NCBI GenBank assembly: GCA_020860805.1
Contig: JAJBTP010000136.1
Coordinates: 1-5,641, forward strand
Source: Tannerellaceae bacterium
GTDB taxonomy: Bacteria; Bacteroidota; Bacteroidia; Bacteroidales; Tannerellaceae
DNA length: 5,641 nucleotides
Direction of reading: 5' to 3'
A model generated the notes under the pieces. That model was not told where the DNA came from and ran no database searches. It was given only the letters and a program-made list of their open reading frames with translations. The position numbers and the translations under genes are program-made. Positions 1-5,429 of the stretch are shown in pieces. Each line of letters starts with the position of its first letter. Within the stretch, counting starts at the first letter, position 1.

Positions 1-454
1 ACTCGCCACTGCAGATAAAAAGATCATTGACATTGCAATCAGCGAATTGACAACTATCACGGGTCAGAAAGCAGTAGCTACTATTTCTAAAAAGGATATT
101 TCAAACTTCAAATTACGTAAGAAAATGCCTGTAGGTGTGATGGTTACATTGCGCCGTGAGCAAATGTATGAATTCCTGGAAAGACTTGTTCGTATCGCTC
201 TTCCTCGTATTCGTGACTTTAGAGGTATCGAAAGCAAACTGGACGGACGTGGTACTTATACGTTAGGAATTCAGGAACAGATCATTTTCCCTGAAATTAA
301 TATCGATAATATTACTAAAATTTTGGGAATGAATATTACCTTTGTAACCTCTGCGAAAACAGACGAGGAAGGGTATGCTCTGTTGAGAGAATTTGGATTG
401 CCTTTTAAAAATGCAAAAAAAAAGACTAAGTATATATGGCAAAGGAATCAATGA
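1..454 (+). CDS. rplE: 50S ribosomal protein uL5 (L5), 5' partial, with atypical 3' end
   Basis: uL5 sits in the central protuberance of the 50S subunit, where it binds 5S rRNA and contacts P-site tRNA. The frame is open from base 2 (Leu-Ala-Thr-Ala-Asp-Lys-Lys), so the start codon lies upstream. About 150 residues are present, and roughly 35-45 N-terminal residues are missing if the usual length near 185 applies. Family blocks seen in order are ITGQKAVAT, KLRKKMPVGVMVTLR, FLERLVRIALPRIRDF, GRGTYTLGIQEQIIFPEI and GMNITFVTSAKTDEEGYALL. The last part is odd. After FGLPFKNA comes a run of nine A (415-423), and the frame as written continues as KKKTKYIWQRNQ to a TGA at 452-454, overlapping rpsN by 19 bases. 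In the -1 frame the protein would end KKKD at TAA 427-429, close to the family ending as I remember it (NAKKD or NSKKD). Identity is secure; the true C-terminus is not. Confidence 0.96.
   Translation, partial: LATADKKIIDIAISELTTITGQKAVATISKKDISNFKLRKKMPVGVMVTLRREQMYEFLERLVRIALPRIRDFRGIESKLDGRGTYTLGIQEQIIFPEINIDNITKILGMNITFVTSAKTDEEGYALLREFGLPFKNAKKKTKYIWQRNQ
415..424 (+). other. A9G run with -1 slippery heptamer at the end of rplE
   Basis: Nine A followed by G. In the uL5 reading frame the codons are GCA AAA AAA AAG ACT, so bases 418-424 form A AAA AAG in the phase used by bacterial -1 frameshift sites such as dnaX. A -1 slip would give GAC TAA after the lysines, ending uL5 at 429, six bases before the rpsN ATG. 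I see no clear downstream stem-loop. Three explanations fit: a sequencing or assembly indel in the homopolymer, RNA polymerase or ribosome slippage, or a real 14-residue tail starting at the first lysine of the run. The sequence alone cannot separate them. Confidence 0.6.
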
Positions 455-705
455 AAGCCCGTGAGGTGAAGAGAGCTAAATTGGTCGCTAAATATGCTGC
501 TAAAAGAGCTGAGCTTAAAGCAGCTGGTGACTATGAAGCTTTACAAAGCTTACCTAAAAATGCTTCTCCTGTACGTTTGCACAATCGTTGTAAAATTACA
601 GGACGTCCGAAAGGTTATATTCGCCAGTTTGGAATTTCACGTATTCAATTCCGTGAAATGGCATCTAACGGATTAATCCCGGGTGTTAAGAAAGCAAGCT
701 GGTAA
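436..705 (+). CDS. rpsN: 30S ribosomal protein uS14 (S14), zinc-independent long form
   Basis: uS14 binds 16S rRNA in the head of the 30S subunit late in assembly, near the A and P sites. The 89-residue product begins MAKESMKAREVKRAKL and has a basic helical N-terminal half. The conserved C-terminal core starts with LHNRCKITGRPKGYIRQFG (about 48-66) and ends IPGVKKASW. Only one cysteine (Cys52) is present. The two CxxC pairs of the short zinc-binding form are therefore missing, and this is the long, zinc-free type. The ATG at 436 matches the usual family N-terminus. There is no Shine-Dalgarno sequence; the leader is A/T-rich. It overlaps the written rplE frame by 19 bases, or follows rplE by 6 bases if rplE ends at 429. 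The next gene, rpsH, starts 57 bases downstream. Confidence 0.98.
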   Translation: MAKESMKAREVKRAKLVAKYAAKRAELKAAGDYEALQSLPKNASPVRLHNRCKITGRPKGYIRQFGISRIQFREMASNGLIPGVKKASW

Positions 706-723
706 AAGAGATTATTGTTAAAT

Positions 724-747
724 ATTGTCCCGACAGCCGGGATCAAT
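724..747 (+). promoter_or_regulatory. RNA hairpin in the rpsN-rpsH intergenic leader
   Basis: ATTG TCCCG (724-732) pairs with CGGGA (738-742) and CAAT (744-747). This makes a 9-bp stem with one bulged T at 743 and a five-base loop ACAGC (733-737). The core TCCCG/CGGGA arms are perfect. The stem ends 15 bases before the rpsH ATG, and the spacer between is AT-only (TTAATTTATATTTAT). It lies in the widest gap of the window. There is no run of T straight after it, so a simple intrinsic terminator is unlikely. It could be a translational control site, a protein-binding site or an mRNA processing site; that role is inferred from position only. Confidence 0.5.
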
Positions 748-762
748 TTAATTTATATTTAT

Positions 763-1158
763 ATGACAGATCCAATAGCAGATTATTTGACAAGATTGCG
801 TAATGCAATCAAAGCCAAGCACAGAGTTGTTGAAGTGCCGGCGTCAAATTTAAAGAAAGAGATCACTAAGATCCTTTTCGACAAGGGTTACATCTTGAAC
901 TTCAAATTTGTTGAAGATGGTCCTCAGGGTACAATAAAAATTGCCCTGAAATATGACGTAGTTAACAAAGTCAATGCGATCAAGAAACTTCAGAGAGTTT
1001 CAACCCCTGGTTTACGTAAGTATGTTGGTTACAAAGATATGCCTCGTGTATTAAACGGATTGGGTATCGCTGTTCTTTCTACTTCTAAAGGTGTGATGAC
1101 TGACAAAGAAGCCCGTGACCTGAAAATTGGTGGCGAAGTATTGTGTTATGTTTATTAA
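763..1158 (+). CDS. rpsH: 30S ribosomal protein uS8 (S8)
   Basis: uS8 is a primary 16S rRNA-binding protein of the 30S platform, and in E. coli it is the feedback repressor of the spc operon. The product is 131 residues, the usual length. It opens MTDPIADYLTRLRNA and contains VEVPASNLKKEITKIL (about 23-38), RVSTPGLRKYVGYKDMPRVLNGLGIAVLSTS (78-108) and the C-terminal signature KGVMTDKEARDL and GGEVLCYVY. These are the RNA-binding blocks of the family. An in-frame TTG at 715 would add 16 residues unlike any S8 N-terminus and would run through the upstream hairpin, so ATG 763 is chosen. No Shine-Dalgarno sequence is present; the 15 bases before the start are only A and T. Whether this S8 regulates its own operon here is not shown by the sequence. 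Confidence 0.98.
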   Translation: MTDPIADYLTRLRNAIKAKHRVVEVPASNLKKEITKILFDKGYILNFKFVEDGPQGTIKIALKYDVVNKVNAIKKLQRVSTPGLRKYVGYKDMPRVLNGLGIAVLSTSKGVMTDKEARDLKIGGEVLCYVY

Positions 1159-1161
1159 TGT

Positions 1162-1167
1162 AGGAGG
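1162..1167 (+). promoter_or_regulatory. Strong Shine-Dalgarno site for rplF
   Basis: AGGAGG lies 8 bases before the ATG at 1176, inside the 17-base rpsH-rplF spacer. It is a full match to the anti-Shine-Dalgarno core. This is unusual in the window: eight of the ten visible starts have no such sequence. Confidence 0.85.
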
Positions 1168-1175
1168 AAAGTAGA

Positions 1176-1727
1176 ATGTCAAGAATAGGAAAATTACCCA
1201 TTCAGGTACCCGCAGGTGTAACAGTTACTATTAAAGATAATATAGTTACTGTAAAAGGACCAAAAGGTGAATTATCTCAGGATGTAAATCCGGATATTAC
1301 CGTTACTTTGGAAGATGGAGTTATTCAGGTTTCAAGACCTACAGATGAAAAAGGGCACCGTGCTTTACATGGCTTGTATCGTTCTTTGATTAATAACATG
1401 GTCATTGGTGTTTCTGAAGGTTATAAAAAAGAACTTGAGTTAGTTGGTGTAGGTTACCGTGTTAGTAATGCTGGACAGTTACTTGATCTTTCTTTAGGAT
1501 ATACTCATAATATTTATCTGCAGTTACCTCCTGAAGTTAAGGTAGAAACTAAGACTGAAAGAAATAAAAACCCTCTTATCATCCTAGAATCAGCTGATAA
1601 ACAATTAATTGGTCAGATTTGTGCTAAAATTCGCTCATTCCGTAAACCTGAACCTTATAAAGGAAAAGGTATTAAGTTTGTAGGCGAAGTGATTCGCAGA
1701 AAGTCTGGTAAATCAGCAGGTAAGTAA
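1176..1727 (+). CDS. rplF: 50S ribosomal protein uL6 (L6)
   Basis: uL6 binds 23S rRNA (helix 97 region and sarcin-ricin loop neighbourhood) near the factor-binding site of the 50S subunit. The product is 183 residues, normal for the family. Two related alpha/beta L6 repeats are visible. The first is about residues 8-82, with MSRIGKLPIQVPAGVTV and VKGPKGELS at its start. The second is about 83-170, with GYKKELELVGVGYR and LGYTH. The L6 signature PEPYKGKGIKFVGEVIRRK (158-176) precedes a basic tail SGKSAGK. The start is fixed by the ATG at 1176, 8 bases after AGGAGG, and by the match of the N-terminus. rplR follows after 21 bases. Confidence 0.98.
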   Translation: MSRIGKLPIQVPAGVTVTIKDNIVTVKGPKGELSQDVNPDITVTLEDGVIQVSRPTDEKGHRALHGLYRSLINNMVIGVSEGYKKELELVGVGYRVSNAGQLLDLSLGYTHNIYLQLPPEVKVETKTERNKNPLIILESADKQLIGQICAKIRSFRKPEPYKGKGIKFVGEVIRRKSGKSAGK

Positions 1728-1748
1728 TCTACGTAAACTGAAATTATC

Positions 1749-2093
1749 ATGACAACGAAAGAAAATAGAAGACTTAAAATAAAAGCAAGCGTACGTGCGA
1801 AAGTGTCTGGTACACCTGAGCGTCCTCGTTTGACTGTGTTTAGAAGTAACAAACAAATCTATGCACAGGTAATTGATGATACAACCGGTAGAACATTAGC
1901 TTCAGCATCTTCTTTGAAATTAGGGGTAAAAGCTCCGAAGAAGGAATTAGCAGCTAAAGTGGGTGAAGCTGTTGCAAAAGCAGCACAGGAAGCCGGTGTA
2001 CAGGCTGTGGTTTTTGACCGTAACGGTTACCTGTATCATGGGAGAATTAAAGAATTGGCAGATGCTGCTCGTAGCGGCGGCCTTAAATTTTAA
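1749..2093 (+). CDS. rplR: 50S ribosomal protein uL18 (L18)
   Basis: uL18 binds 5S rRNA and, with uL5, helps attach it to the 50S central protuberance. The product is 114 residues, the expected length. A short basic N-terminal tail (MTTKENRRLKIKASVRAKV) leads into the RNA-binding domain. Visible family blocks are GTPERPRLTVFRSNKQIYAQVIDD (21-44), TLASASSL (49-56) and the C-terminal FDRNGYLYHGRIKELADAARSGGLKF (89-114). There is no Shine-Dalgarno sequence in the 21-base leader. The stop codon TAA (2091-2093) shares its last A with an ATG that can open rpsE (TAATG), which suggests translational coupling of the two genes. Confidence 0.98.
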   Translation: MTTKENRRLKIKASVRAKVSGTPERPRLTVFRSNKQIYAQVIDDTTGRTLASASSLKLGVKAPKKELAAKVGEAVAKAAQEAGVQAVVFDRNGYLYHGRIKELADAARSGGLKF

Positions 2094-2617
2094 TGAAGAT
2101 GGCAGGAATTAATAATAGAGTTAAATCGACCAACGACTTAGAGTTGAAGGATAGATTAGTGGCTATTAACCGTGTAACTAAAGTTACCAAAGGTGGACGT
2201 ACTTTCAGTTTTGCTGCTATTGTAGTAGTAGGAAACGAAGATGGTATTGTTGGCTGGGGATTAGGTAAAGCCGGCGAAGTAACAACTGCTATTGCCAAAG
2301 GTGTTGAAGCAGCAAAGAAAAATCTGATTAAAGTACCTATTCATAAAGGTACTATTCCTCATGAACAAATCGCTAAATTCGGTGGAGCTGAAGTGTTGAT
2401 AAAACCAGCTTCTCACGGTACTGGTGTAAAGGCCGGTGGTGCGATGCGTGCTGTATTAGAGAGTGTAGGTATTACCGACGTGTTAGCAAAATCAAAAGGT
2501 TCTTCTAACCCTCATAACCTGGTAAAGGCTACTATCGAAGCTTTAGGTGAATTAAGAAGCCCGTTCCTGATTGCTCAGAACAGAGGTGTATCAGTTGAAA
2601 AAGTGTTTAAAGGATAA
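2093..2617 (+). CDS. rpsE: 30S ribosomal protein uS5 (S5)
   Basis: uS5 lies at the 30S mRNA entry side, acts in decoding accuracy, and contains the loop linked to spectinomycin resistance. From ATG 2093 the product is 174 residues. Domain order is the double-stranded-RNA-binding-like S5 N-domain (about 19-85, with LVAINRVTKVTKGGRTFSF and GLGKAGEV), then the C-terminal domain with GTIPHEQ, GTGVKAGGAMRAVLESVG and AKSKGSSNPHNLVKATIEAL. The spectinomycin loop (about 27-38) is intact, with no deletion around the Lys-Gly-Gly. Start choice is uncertain. ATG 2093 overlaps the rplR stop, but a second ATG at 2099 gives MAGINNRV, which fits remembered Bacteroidales S5 N-termini (172 residues) better. 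No Shine-Dalgarno sequence precedes either. Confidence 0.97.
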   Translation: MKMAGINNRVKSTNDLELKDRLVAINRVTKVTKGGRTFSFAAIVVVGNEDGIVGWGLGKAGEVTTAIAKGVEAAKKNLIKVPIHKGTIPHEQIAKFGGAEVLIKPASHGTGVKAGGAMRAVLESVGITDVLAKSKGSSNPHNLVKATIEALGELRSPFLIAQNRGVSVEKVFKG

Positions 2618-2620
2618 ATA

Positions 2621-2628
2621 AGGGAGGA
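2621..2628 (+). promoter_or_regulatory. Strong Shine-Dalgarno site for rpmD
   Basis: AGGGAGGA, with the core GGAGG at 2623-2627, stands 7 bases before the rpmD ATG at 2635. The 17-base rpsE-rpmD spacer is as long as the rpsH-rplF spacer and resembles it, with the purine block at nearly the same place. Confidence 0.85.
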
Positions 2629-2634
2629 ATAAGT

Positions 2635-2811
2635 ATGGCTACTATAAAAATTAAACAAGTAAGAAGTAGAATTAAATGCCCTAAAGACCAAAAAAGAACA
2701 CTGGATGCACTGGGTCTGAGAAAAATGAACCGCGTGGTAAAACATGAAGCTACTCCGGCTATCCTGGGTATGGTTGAGAAAGTGAAACATTTAGTTTCAG
2801 TAGAAAAGTAA
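2635..2811 (+). CDS. rpmD: 50S ribosomal protein uL30 (L30)
   Basis: uL30 is a small 23S rRNA-binding protein of the 50S subunit. This 58-residue gene has the usual bacterial length. It opens MATIKIKQVRSRIKCPKDQK, then shows the L30 core TLDALGLRKMNRVVKHEATPAILGMVEKVKHLV (22-54). This matches the family pattern, a beta strand followed by the LGL(R/K)K(M)N-V turn and a C-terminal helix. The start is fixed by ATG 2635 behind a strong Shine-Dalgarno site. Its place between rpsE and rplO is the standard one. A 25-base A-rich gap (2812-2836) separates it from rplO. Confidence 0.97.
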   Translation: MATIKIKQVRSRIKCPKDQKRTLDALGLRKMNRVVKHEATPAILGMVEKVKHLVSVEK

Positions 2812-2836
2812 TAACTGAAAAAATAAATAACACGAT

Positions 2837-3283
2837 ATGAATTTATCTAATTTAAAACCTGCTGCAGGTTCTACCAAGACGAGAAAAAGAATCGGTCGTG
2901 GTCCGGGTTCAGGATTAGGCGGAACTTCAACAAGAGGTCATAAAGGAGCTAAATCAAGATCCGGTTATTCAAAGAAGATTGGTCTCGAAGGTGGACAGAT
3001 GCCTATTCAAAGACGTTTGCCTAAATTCGGTTTCAAAAATATTAACCGTATTGAATATAAAGCTATCAACATATCTGTATTGCAGCAGATGGCAGATGCT
3101 CAACAGATGACTAAAATCAGTGTTGAAGATTTAATTGCTGCAGGCTTTATTTCAAAATCACAATTGGTTAAGATACTTGGTAACGGAAACTTGACAGCTA
3201 AATTAGAAGTTGAAGCCCATGCTTTCTCTAAAAGTGCTGAAGAAGCAATTCAGGCTGTAGGTGGAACTGTTGTTAAACTCTAA
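2837..3283 (+). CDS. rplO: 50S ribosomal protein uL15 (L15)
   Basis: uL15 is an early-to-mid assembly protein of the 50S subunit that threads a long basic extension through 23S rRNA. The 148-residue product has the typical N-terminal half rich in Gly, Arg and Lys. Examples are LKPAAGSTKTRKRIGRGPGSG (6-26), GGTSTRGHKGAKSRSGY (28-44), EGGQMPIQRRLPKFGF (51-66). The C-terminal globular domain ends with the L15 signature around VKILGNGNLTAKLEVEAHAFS (111-131) and AVGGTVVKL. The start ATG 2837 gives the family N-terminus MNLSNLKPAAGS. The leader has no Shine-Dalgarno sequence and is A-rich (AAATAAATAACACGAT). secY begins 3 bases after the stop, suggesting coupled translation. Confidence 0.98.
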   Translation: MNLSNLKPAAGSTKTRKRIGRGPGSGLGGTSTRGHKGAKSRSGYSKKIGLEGGQMPIQRRLPKFGFKNINRIEYKAINISVLQQMADAQQMTKISVEDLIAAGFISKSQLVKILGNGNLTAKLEVEAHAFSKSAEEAIQAVGGTVVKL

Positions 3284-3286
3284 GTT

Positions 3287-4624
3287 ATGAGAGCAGTTGA
3301 AACAATCAAAAATATCTGGAAGATAGAGGATCTGAGAAATCGGATCCTCACTACCCTCTTATTAGTGACCATCTTTCGATTTGGTACTTATGTGGTTCTT
3401 CCGGGTATTGACCCTAAAACGTTAACCGCGTTAGAAGCTCAGACCAGCGAAGGTTTGTTGTCTTTGCTAAATATGTTTTCCGGAGGTGCTTTTTCTAACG
3501 CCTCTATTTTTGCATTAGGTATTATGCCTTATATCTCTGCATCTATTGTGATGCAGTTGTTAGCTATTGCCGTTCCTTCTATCCAGAAGATGCAAAGAGA
3601 AGGGGAAAGCGGACGCAGAAAGATCAATCAGTGGACACGCTATCTGACCATTGCAATTTTGTTGTTCCAGGGACCGATATACCTTATTAACCTTAGCGTT
3701 CAGCTTCGTGCGGTAGGTTCTTCTTTACCTGGTGGGTGGTGGTTTACAGTTTCTTCTACTATTATTCTGGCTGCAGGTAGTATGTTTATCCTGTGGTTAG
3801 GAGAAAGAATCACTGATAAAGGTATTGGAAACGGCATCTCTTTTATCATTCTTATAGGTATTATTGCGAGACTTCCACATTCATTGTTCCAGGAATTTGT
3901 TTCCAGAACAAGTGAGAAATCAGGAGGTTTGGTTATGTTCCTTGTTGAAATGTTGTTCCTGTTACTTATTATTGCAGGTGCAATTATGTTAGTACAAGGT
4001 GTACGAAAAGTACCTGTACAGTATGCTAAAAGAATTGTAGGTAACAAACAATATGGGGGTGCCAGACAATATATTCCTTTAAAAGTGAATGCTGCAAACG
4101 TAATGCCTATCATTTTTGCGCAGGCTATTATGTTTATTCCTATTTCAATTGTGGGATTTTCTAATACGGAAAATGCTGGTTTTTGGGCAGCATTTATGGA
4201 CAATACCGGTTTCTGGTATAATTTTGTATTTGCAGTGTTGATTATATTGTTTACCTATTTTTATACGGCCATAACAATTAATCCTACACAAATGGCAGAT
4301 GATCTGAAGAGAAATAATGGATTCATTCCTGGTGTTAAACCAGGTTCAGCAACTAAAGAGTGCTTGGATGCTATTATGGACCGTATTACTCTTCCAGGTG
4401 CATTTTTCCTCGCATTAGTAGCAATACTGCCAGCTTTTGCACGGATTGCCGGAGTAAGTATGGAATTCTCTCAGTTCTTCGGTGGTACTTCGCTGTTGAT
4501 CCTTGTGGGTGTTGTATTGGATACTCTTCAACAAGTGGAAAGCCATCTGTTGATGCGCCATTATGATGGTTTATTAAAGTCAGGAAGAATTAAAGGACGT
4601 GCAGGCTCTGCAGCCGCTTATTGA
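3287..4624 (+). CDS. secY: Protein translocase channel subunit SecY
   Basis: SecY forms the membrane channel of the Sec translocon with SecE and SecG, moving unfolded proteins with SecA or inserting membrane proteins with ribosomes and SRP. The product is 445 residues, normal length, with about ten hydrophobic segments. TM1 is about 19-38. The plug and TM2 region FSGGAFSNASIFALGIMPYI is at 64-83, followed by SASIVMQLL. The second family signature WLGERITDKGIGNGISFI spans 170-187. The cytoplasmic loop between TM6 and TM7 has VRKVPVQYAKR (239-249). The loop between TM8 and TM9 has GFIPGVKPGSAT (345-356), where Lys351 replaces the arginine that E. coli has at its residue 357. The C-tail ends GRIKGRAGSAAAY. 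ATG 3287 lies 3 bases after rplO and gives the expected amphipathic N-terminus. There is no Shine-Dalgarno sequence. The map gene starts 3 bases after the stop. Confidence 0.98.
   Translation: MRAVETIKNIWKIEDLRNRILTTLLLVTIFRFGTYVVLPGIDPKTLTALEAQTSEGLLSLLNMFSGGAFSNASIFALGIMPYISASIVMQLLAIAVPSIQKMQREGESGRRKINQWTRYLTIAILLFQGPIYLINLSVQLRAVGSSLPGGWWFTVSSTIILAAGSMFILWLGERITDKGIGNGISFIILIGIIARLPHSLFQEFVSRTSEKSGGLVMFLVEMLFLLLIIAGAIMLVQGVRKVPVQYAKRIVGNKQYGGARQYIPLKVNAANVMPIIFAQAIMFIPISIVGFSNTENAGFWAAFMDNTGFWYNFVFAVLIILFTYFYTAITINPTQMADDLKRNNGFIPGVKPGSATKECLDAIMDRITLPGAFFLALVAILPAFARIAGVSMEFSQFFGGTSLLILVGVVLDTLQQVESHLLMRHYDGLLKSGRIKGRAGSAAAY
3326..3349 (+). promoter_or_regulatory. GAAA-tetraloop hairpin inside the secY 5' coding region
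   Basis: GAGGATCTGA (3326-3335) pairs with TCGGATCCTC (3340-3349) through ten base pairs, one of them a U-G wobble, with a GAAA loop (3336-3339) of the stable GNRA class. It covers secY codons 14-21 (Glu-Asp-Leu-Arg-Asn-Arg-Ile-Leu). The 3' arm uses CGG and CTC, while most other Arg codons nearby are CGT or AGA. The protein motif itself is conserved in SecY, so the pairing may be partly a side effect. A regulatory or processing role is inferred only. Confidence 0.4.
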
Positions 4625-4627
4625 TAG

Positions 4628-5413
4628 ATGATCTATTTAAAGACAGATGAAGAAATTGAGTTGATGTATCTGGCGAATCAATTGGTTGGTCGGACACTCG
4701 GTGAACTGGCTAAACACATTGCTCCGGGTATTTCCACACTTCAACTTGATAAGATTGCAGAAGAGTTTATCAGAGACCATGGTGCTGTGCCGGCTTTTTT
4801 AGGATATGGAGGTTTCCCAAATTCATTATGTACTTCAGTAAATGAAGAAGTAGTGCATGGAATACCTTCAGCTAAAAGAATCCTGAAGGAGGGTGATATT
4901 ATATCTATCGACTGTGGTACCATTCTAAATGGTTTTGTAGGCGATTCAGCTTATACGTTTTGTATAGGTGAAGTTGCAGAGGATGTGAAAGCATTACTGA
5001 AAACGACTAAAGAATCTCTTTATTTAGGTATAGAGAAAGCTTTGGAAGGTAAACGTCTGGGAGATGTAAGTAATGCTATACAATCACATTGTGAAGCCAA
5101 AGGATATTCAGTCGTACGGGAATTGGTTGGCCATGGAATAGGTCGTAATATGCATGAGGCGCCCGAAGTTCCTAACTACGGTCGCCGTGGTTTTGGTAGT
5201 TTGTTACGGAATGGGATGTGCATTTGTATTGAACCGATGATTAACATGGGTAAACGAAATGTAGTTTTTGAAAATGACGGTTGGACAGTAAGAACGAAAG
5301 ACCGTATGTGTTCTGCTCATTTCGAGCATTGCATTGCGATTCGTCCGGAAGGTCCCCGTATTTTATCTTCATTTGATTTTATAGAAGAAGTTCTAGGTAA
5401 TAACGCGATTTAA
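4628..5413 (+). CDS. map: Type I methionine aminopeptidase
   Basis: Map removes the N-terminal methionine from nascent proteins when the second residue is small, working at the ribosome exit as a two-metal hydrolase. The 261-residue product is a single pita-bread catalytic domain with no N-terminal zinc-finger extension, so it is type Ia. All expected active-site residues are present: His77 in EEVVHGIP, metal ligands Asp95 (SIDCG) and Asp106 (VGDSAYT), His169 (VGHGIG), His176 (MHEAP), Glu202 (IEPM) and Glu233 (FEH). Each lies exactly two positions before its E. coli counterpart as I recall the numbering. ATG 4628 is 3 bases after the secY stop, with no Shine-Dalgarno sequence. adk, which lies between secY and map in many Firmicutes, is absent here. 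infA follows after 16 AT-only bases. Confidence 0.98.
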   Translation: MIYLKTDEEIELMYLANQLVGRTLGELAKHIAPGISTLQLDKIAEEFIRDHGAVPAFLGYGGFPNSLCTSVNEEVVHGIPSAKRILKEGDIISIDCGTILNGFVGDSAYTFCIGEVAEDVKALLKTTKESLYLGIEKALEGKRLGDVSNAIQSHCEAKGYSVVRELVGHGIGRNMHEAPEVPNYGRRGFGSLLRNGMCICIEPMINMGKRNVVFENDGWTVRTKDRMCSAHFEHCIAIRPEGPRILSSFDFIEEVLGNNAI

Positions 5414-5429
5414 TTTTTAAATATTATAT

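Noticed and set aside
494..676. Alternative + frame inside rpsN
   Set aside because: It is fully contained in the real uS14 gene in another frame and shows no recognisable protein features.
754..761. TATATTTA resembling the Bacteroidales -7 promoter box (TAnnTTTG) upstream of rpsH
   Set aside because: The last base differs, no clear -33 TTTG partner is seen, and the transcript would start inside the rpsH start codon. The region is simply AT-rich.
715..762. TTG-initiated extension of uS8 by 16 residues
   Set aside because: The extra residues do not resemble any uS8 N-terminus, and MTDPIADYLTRLRNA from ATG 763 is the canonical start.
2856..2870. AACCTG-CTG-CAGGTT inverted repeat near the rplO start
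   Set aside because: The stem is only 6 bp with a three-base loop, inside conserved coding sequence (Lys-Pro-Ala-Ala-Gly); chance is enough to explain it.
3700..4203. Long open frame on the - strand opposite secY (167 codons)
   Set aside because: It is antisense to a conserved membrane protein gene, has no family resemblance I can see and no start signal. It is a by-product of secY codon use.
4328..4344. CCTGGT-GTTAA-ACCAGG inverted repeat in secY
   Set aside because: It arises from two Pro-Gly codon pairs of the conserved GFIPGVKPG loop; deep inside the gene with no sign of function.
5414..5429. T-rich stretch after map as a possible terminator
   Set aside because: No stem precedes it and infA begins at once; it is an AT-rich leader.
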